A DNA stretch of 64,000 bases. Source: CALACW01 sp963627915. Its GTDB lineage: Bacteria > Bacillota > Clostridia > Oscillospirales > Acutalibacteraceae. A model generated the notes under the pieces. The model was not told the origin of the DNA. It did no database searches and saw nothing but the letters and a program-made list of their open reading frames with translations. The position numbers and the translations under genes were made by a program. The stretch is taken from the NCBI GenBank assembly GCA_963627915.1, contig CAVGCY010000012.1, forward strand, positions 1 through 64,000, read 5' to 3'. Shown piece after piece: positions 60,091-64,000 of this stretch (the stretch's first letter is position 1; each line of letters starts with the position of its first letter).

Positions 60091-60459
60091 TTATTCGAAC
60101 GTTTTTTTCGCATGCGCCTTTATACACTCAAACGTTTCGTCGCTGATATCGTGCTCGAGCTTGCACGCGTCCTCTCCGGCGGTTTTTTCGTCAACTCCCA
60201 GAGAAACAAATATTTTTGTCAGAAAAACATGGCGTTCGTATATGTGCGAAGCGATTTTTACAGCCTCGCCGGACAGTATTATATCCCCGTCGGGCTCGAC
60301 TGTCAAAAGCCCCTGCTCCTTAAGCTTTTTTATAACGACGCTTATGGTAGGCTTTGAATAACCCATCTCCTCGGCAACGTCCACGGCGCGGACGTTGCTT
60401 TTTTTGAGCTTGAGCATATATATGGTTTCAAGATAGTTTTCGATTGATTCCCGAATCAT
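60091..60459 (-). CDS. DtxR/MntR-family metal-dependent regulator
   Basis: The 122-residue protein has the N-terminal winged helix of DtxR-type repressors (SIENYLETIYMLK, NVRAVDVAEEMGYSKPTISV then LKEQGLLTV) and the metal-binding dimerisation helix (YERHVFLTKIFVSLGVDEKTAGEDACKLEHDIS). The His and Glu/Asp ligands in RHVF and LEHDIS are retained; it has no C-terminal SH3-like domain, so it is of the short MntR type. ATG at 60459 follows GGAGG. Two copies of the GTAAA-N6-TTTAC motif precede it, one exact, so autoregulation through that site is a reasonable guess. Confidence 0.93.
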   Translation of the reverse strand: MIRESIENYLETIYMLKLKKSNVRAVDVAEEMGYSKPTISVVIKKLKEQGLLTVEPDGDIILSGEAVKIASHIYERHVFLTKIFVSLGVDEKTAGEDACKLEHDISDETFECIKAHAKKTFE

Positions 60460-60491
60460 AACAAACCTCCGGGTAAACAACAATTCACCGA

Positions 60492-60509
60492 GGTAAATTA
60501 TTGTTTACA
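60492..60509 (-). promoter_or_regulatory. 18-bp near-palindrome, site 2 (upstream of the DtxR-family gene)
   Basis: Exact minus-strand TGTAAACAATAATTTACC, 33 bases before the gene. A second copy of the 16-bp core with two mismatches lies at 60473-60488, exactly 20 bases away, which puts both on the same face of the helix. Confidence 0.75.
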
Positions 60510-60537
60510 ACTGACAGCCGGCTTCTTCAATATATTA

Positions 60538-61599
60538 TTATTCTTTCGGCAGTCTGACGCAGAACGTCGCGCCCGCGCCGATTTTGCTTTTTACGCTGAT
60601 TTTTCCGCCGCAGAGGTCAACGACGCGTTTTGCAAGGCTCAATCCAAGCCCGTTGCCCTGCGCCGTATGCGACGTATCGCCCTGATAGAATTTATCGAAA
60701 ATATGACGTCTTGTATCGTCGTCCATACCGATGCCCTCGTCCGAAATTATAACCATTACGTCCGATATATCGTTTATGCATTTAACGGCAATCGTCCCGT
60801 TTTCGGGCGAAAATTTTATCGCGTTGTTTATAATATTCATCCAGACGTGCGAGAGCATATCCTCATTGAAATTATACTTAACCTCCTGCAAATCGAGGTC
60901 AAAATCAATATTTTTTCCGCTCCACTCTTTTTCAAGATAGAGTATGCATTTTCTAATCTGTTCGTCAAGATAAAATTCCGTTTTATCGGTTACTATCTGC
61001 TGATTTTCATACTTCGTAAGCAATAAAATATTTGAAGCCATGGTTGTAAGACGGCGCGACTCGGCGATAATAATATCCGCATATTCCGTGCGCTCCTCAT
61101 CGGAAATTCCGGGCGTTTTCAGCTGTTTTGCAAAACCCGATATCGACACGATGGGCGTTTTAAATTCATGCGAAAAATTATTTATAAAATCGTTTCTGAA
61201 CATCTCGGTGCTTCCGAGCTCGTCCGCCATTTTATTAAAGCTTCTCGACAACAGATTCATTTCCTTCGGAAATTTCGTTTCGCTGACCCTGACCGTAAAA
61301 TCACCGTCGGCGATTTTCTTCGTCGCGGATATCATTTCCTTGATGGGATTCAAAAAATTCCTGCCGATAATAAAGGACAGAAACGTACCTATTATTATCG
61401 AAGCGGCAAGGGACATAAGAAGAACGCTGTACGGGCGGATACGCTCGAAAATGTGCAGATCCGTCACGTTGAGTATATACATAAGTCCCGCTATAATCGT
61501 CGCCGCGGAGGCAAGAATTATAAATACGAGGACGGAATACGCAAAACGCATGGAATGGCGTTTTTTTACTTTATAATCAAATTTAATTTTAGATTTCAT
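60538..61599 (-). CDS. Sensor histidine kinase
   Basis: The 353-residue kinase has two transmembrane segments (about residues 19-43 and 56-80) with a very short outer loop of some 12 residues, a HAMP domain, a HisKA domain with phosphoacceptor His144 in NFSHEFKTP and an ATPase domain with HVWMNIINNAIKFS, DEGIGMD, GNGLGLSLAKRVV. The near absence of a sensor domain suggests it senses the membrane or works with a partner protein. It begins just after the response regulator gene stop, with GAGG before ATG 61599. Confidence 0.95.
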   Translation of the reverse strand: MKSKIKFDYKVKKRHSMRFAYSVLVFIILASAATIIAGLMYILNVTDLHIFERIRPYSVLLMSLAASIIIGTFLSFIIGRNFLNPIKEMISATKKIADGDFTVRVSETKFPKEMNLLSRSFNKMADELGSTEMFRNDFINNFSHEFKTPIVSISGFAKQLKTPGISDEERTEYADIIIAESRRLTTMASNILLLTKYENQQIVTDKTEFYLDEQIRKCILYLEKEWSGKNIDFDLDLQEVKYNFNEDMLSHVWMNIINNAIKFSPENGTIAVKCINDISDVMVIISDEGIGMDDDTRRHIFDKFYQGDTSHTAQGNGLGLSLAKRVVDLCGGKISVKSKIGAGATFCVRLPKE

Positions 61600-61607
61600 T
61601 TTCCGCC

Positions 61608-62276
61608 TCAATATGTCGCCTTATATCCGAGTCCGCGGATGGTGACTATCTGAAAATCGGGATTATTTTTAAACTTGTCGCGCAGTCTGTTTATATGCAC
61701 GTCAACCGTGCGCTCATCAGTATCCGAATCCATGTCCCATAATTCGTCCATAAGCTGCCTGCGCGTAAAAATCTTGTTTTTATACGACAAAAGCTTAAAA
61801 AGAAGCAGAAACTCTTTTTTTGGAAGTTCAATCGAGCTGTCGCCTCTCGTGACTGTCAGCGCGTCATAGTCGAGAACGGTATCTCCGATATTGAGATTAT
61901 GCTCGTTGGCGATTTTTGAACGTCTTAACAGAGCACCTATGCGCAGAAGCATTTCCTCGTCGTCCACGGGCTTTACCATGTAATCGTCCGTGCCGGAGCG
62001 GAATCCCTCTTTTTTGTCGCTGACGCTCTCCTTCGCCGTGACCATGAGAATAGGAATGTTCCAATCGTTGTCGCGCAGAGTTTTCGCAAATTCATAGCCG
62101 TCCATATTCGGCATCATAACGTCAAGAATTATCAAATCGACATGAACCCTGTCGAGCTTGTCAAGCCCGTCAAGCCCGTCAATCGCGGTATACGCCTTGT
62201 AACCGTTCTGTTCGAGAACGGTTTTTGTAAGCCTGCGGGTGTTTTCGTTATCATCAACGATGAGAATATTAAACAT
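61608..62276 (-). CDS. OmpR/PhoB-family response regulator
   Basis: The 222 residues comprise a receiver domain with acidic pocket (IVDDNEN), phosphoacceptor Asp52 in LIILDVMMPNMDG and Lys in VKPVDDEE, and a C-terminal winged helix (LPKKEFLLLFKLLSYKNKIFTRRQLMDELW, DERTVDVHINRLRDKF). It is transcribed ahead of the kinase. The 18-bp motif lies 49 bases upstream and covers a -35-like TTTACA, so expression is probably controlled there. The regulon is unknown. Confidence 0.96.
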   Translation of the reverse strand: MFNILIVDDNENTRRLTKTVLEQNGYKAYTAIDGLDGLDKLDRVHVDLIILDVMMPNMDGYEFAKTLRDNDWNIPILMVTAKESVSDKKEGFRSGTDDYMVKPVDDEEMLLRIGALLRRSKIANEHNLNIGDTVLDYDALTVTRGDSSIELPKKEFLLLFKLLSYKNKIFTRRQLMDELWDMDSDTDERTVDVHINRLRDKFKNNPDFQIVTIRGLGYKATY

Positions 62277-62324
62277 ACCGTACGCCCCCTTTAAATGAAA
62301 GGTATCATATATATATTAAGGGAA

Positions 62325-62342
62325 TGTAAACAATAATTTACC
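62325..62342 (+). promoter_or_regulatory. 18-bp near-palindrome, site 3 (upstream of the two-component system)
   Basis: TGTAAACAATAATTTACC again, here in plus orientation. A degenerate second copy (12 of 16) is at 62356-62371, 30 bases away, overlapping the end of glnN. Confidence 0.7.
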
Positions 62343-62367
62343 GTATCGAAATTCAACAAATTATTAC

Positions 62368-64000
62368 TTACACGCTGAACAGCAGCCTGCTGTAATTGGG
62401 ATACGGGAAATATTCGTTCGACATACCGGTTTCGATTTCATCGGCAACGGCGCGAAGCTCCTGCATTGCGGGAAGAACCTGCGTTTTGAAATATTCCGCT
62501 TTTTCCTCATAATTTTCAACGTCATGCGCGCCTATAACGGCGTCGTTGAGCGATTCTATGCGTCTGTACGCGCCGTTCGTCAGCATGGTAAGCTTCTGCG
62601 CCGTACGTACGCAGGCGTCGTCCGAAATATCGATACCGATACTCTTTTTAAGATTCGCTGTTTCCGAAAGCGATTTTATATAATTAAACGCCCCCGGAAG
62701 AATATCCTTTTTCGCCATGTCAATCATTGTAAGAGCCTCAATATTTAAAACCTTGCAATAATTTTCAAGCATTATTTCACGCCTTGCCTCAAGCTCGACG
62801 CGGGTAAATATTTTATGTCTTGAGAAAAGCTCGACGTTTTTTTCATCGGTAAGATGCGGTATCGCGTCAGCCGAGGTTCTGTAATTGAGCAGTCCGCGCC
62901 TTTGCGCCTCCTCAATCCACGCGCCGTCGTAGCCGTTGCCGTTGAATATAATACGCTTATGCTCTTTAAACGTACGGCGTATAAGCTCGCCGACGGCGGA
63001 ATCCATATCGTCACTGCCGTTTAACTCGTCGGAGAATTTCGCGAACGCGTCGGCGGCGATTGTATTTATAACAATATTCGTATCGGCAATGGAAACGGAC
63101 GAACCGGGCATGCGAAATTCAAATTTATTGCCCGTAAACGCGAACGGCGACGTACGGTTTCTGTCCGTCGTGTCACGCATAAAGCTCGGAAGAGCGTCAA
63201 CTCCGGTTTTCATTGCAACGCGGTTTCTTTTTTCAAAGCTGCTGTCGTCGTCGATAACGGCGTTGATAACCTCCTCGATATCATCTCCGACAAATACGGA
63301 AATGACGGCGGGCGGCGCTTCGTTCGCGCCTAAACGGTGGTCGTTTCCGGGATTGGAAACGGATATTCTCAAAAGATCCTGATAGTCGTCTACGGCTTTT
63401 AAAACAGCGGCAAGAAGCAGAAGAAACTGCCTGTTATCTCTGGGATTCTTACCGGGCTTTAAAAGATTTTCACCGTCGTCCGAGGCAAGCGACCAGTTAT
63501 TGTGCTTACCGCTTCCGTTAACTCCGGCAAACGGTTTTTCATGAAGCAGACACGCAAGCGAATGCTTATCCGCAACTTTTTTCATAATCTCCATGGTAAG
63601 CTGGTTCTGGTCCGTTGCGATATTCGTAACGGTAAACACGGGAGCCAGCTCGTGCTGTGCGGGCGCGGCCTCGTTATGCTCGGTCTTTGCCAGCACGCCG
63701 ACCCTCCACAGCTCACGGTTCAAATCCTTCATAAACGCCATAACTCTCGGTCTGATAGCTCCGAAATAATGGTCGTCAAGCTCCTGCCCCTTCGGAGGCT
63801 TCGCGCCGAAAAGCGTTCTGCCCGTCAGAATAAGATCGGGACGTTTATTATAAAGCTCCTTGTCTACAAGAAAATACTCCTGCTCTGCTCCGACCGTCGC
63901 AATAACGCGGTTTATATCGGTTCTGCCGATTATGTGAAGAAGTCTTAACGCCTGCTTGTTAAGCTCCTCGACAGAGCGCAGCAGCGGCGTTTTTTTATCG
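62368..64000 (-). CDS. glnN: Glutamine synthetase type III, 5' end beyond the window
   Basis: The enzyme makes glutamine from glutamate and ammonia. About 544 C-terminal residues lie here; the frame is open through the right edge, so the start is outside. The type III pattern is clear: VGAEQEYFLVD near the edge, KTEHNEAAPAQHELAPVF, the GVNGSGKHNNWSL active-site loop, GNDHRLGANEAPPA and FNGNGYDGAWIEEA. Type III enzymes are long dodecamers found in Bacteroidetes, cyanobacteria and some clostridia. No terminator is visible before the two-component genes 91 bases downstream. Confidence 0.97.
   Translation of the reverse strand, partial: DKKTPLLRSVEELNKQALRLLHIIGRTDINRVIATVGAEQEYFLVDKELYNKRPDLILTGRTLFGAKPPKGQELDDHYFGAIRPRVMAFMKDLNRELWRVGVLAKTEHNEAAPAQHELAPVFTVTNIATDQNQLTMEIMKKVADKHSLACLLHEKPFAGVNGSGKHNNWSLASDDGENLLKPGKNPRDNRQFLLLLAAVLKAVDDYQDLLRISVSNPGNDHRLGANEAPPAVISVFVGDDIEEVINAVIDDDSSFEKRNRVAMKTGVDALPSFMRDTTDRNRTSPFAFTGNKFEFRMPGSSVSIADTNIVINTIAADAFAKFSDELNGSDDMDSAVGELIRRTFKEHKRIIFNGNGYDGAWIEEAQRRGLLNYRTSADAIPHLTDEKNVELFSRHKIFTRVELEARREIMLENYCKVLNIEALTMIDMAKKDILPGAFNYIKSLSETANLKKSIGIDISDDACVRTAQKLTMLTNGAYRRIESLNDAVIGAHDVENYEEKAEYFKTQVLPAMQELRAVADEIETGMSNEYFPYPNYSRLLFSV

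Overview
The window is chromosomal DNA from a spore-forming Gram-positive Clostridia, most likely an uncultured gut or rumen member of the Oscillospirales (Ruminococcaceae-like). Support: yqfC/yqfD/ylbJ sporulation genes, a type III glutamine synthetase, three secreted proteins with type I dockerins, CIRCE control of a small heat shock protein, Firmicutes-type riboswitches (lysine, yybP-ykoY manganese, cobalamin) and the conserved block yqfC-yqfD-phoH-ybeY-era-recO. I saw no prophage, insertion sequence, transposase, CRISPR array or rRNA. One tRNA gene is present, tRNA-Pro(GGG).

Layout. 1-10 kb: a MecA-like adaptor, purA, an ANTAR regulator, trpS, a stand-alone condensation-domain protein, an EamA exporter, a ketopantoate-reductase-family enzyme, then a lysine-riboswitch-controlled dapA-lysA operon and a tiny orphan peptide gene. 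10-16 kb: a P2A-type cation ATPase under a yybP-ykoY (Mn2+) riboswitch with a strong terminator, then wecC-wecB for UDP-ManNAcA. 16-21 kb: tRNA-Pro, a LysR gene relic, and a tandem operon of four diverged paralogues with one membrane segment each, of unknown function. 21-32 kb: two M28 metallopeptidases, a secreted NlpC/P60-like dockerin protein, a cobalamin-riboswitch-controlled DUF4430 protein, Hsp20 with CIRCE, a GH38 alpha-mannosidase with an unknown partner, and an anchored alpha/beta hydrolase. 33-38 kb: a secreted helical protein coupled to a 48-codon ORF that carries one copy of a dispersed 76-bp repeat (the other copy is at the left edge), an MFS transporter, a PAP2 phosphatase, a TVP38-family protein and a LysR regulator. 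38-49 kb: a dockerin-M4 peptidase, a thioesterase, a sugar kinase/nucleotidyltransferase/DUF2804 cluster, an LRR-dockerin protein, birA, a YhcH-family protein and a phosphoesterase. 49-54 kb: hypB-hypA and a 940-residue iron-sulfur flavoprotein. 53-60 kb: the recO-era-ybeY-phoH-yqfD-yqfC block, ylbJ and a small Cys protein. 60-64 kb: a DtxR-family regulator, a two-component system and a partial glnN.

How the parts fit. Housekeeping and biosynthesis genes are mixed with an outward-facing set (dockerin proteins, peptidases, mannosidase, sugar kinase module) that fits a polymer- and glycan-feeding gut anaerobe. Metal and cofactor sensing recurs: Mn2+ riboswitch, DtxR-family regulator, nickel chaperones HypA/HypB and a B12 riboswitch. 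The regulatory signal I consider most novel is an identical 18-bp near-palindrome, TGTAAACAATAATTTACC, found upstream of three transcription units (TVP38 gene, DtxR-family gene, two-component system), each time with a degenerate second copy nearby. The best candidate for an undescribed protein system is the four-paralogue membrane operon at 16.6-20.6 kb.
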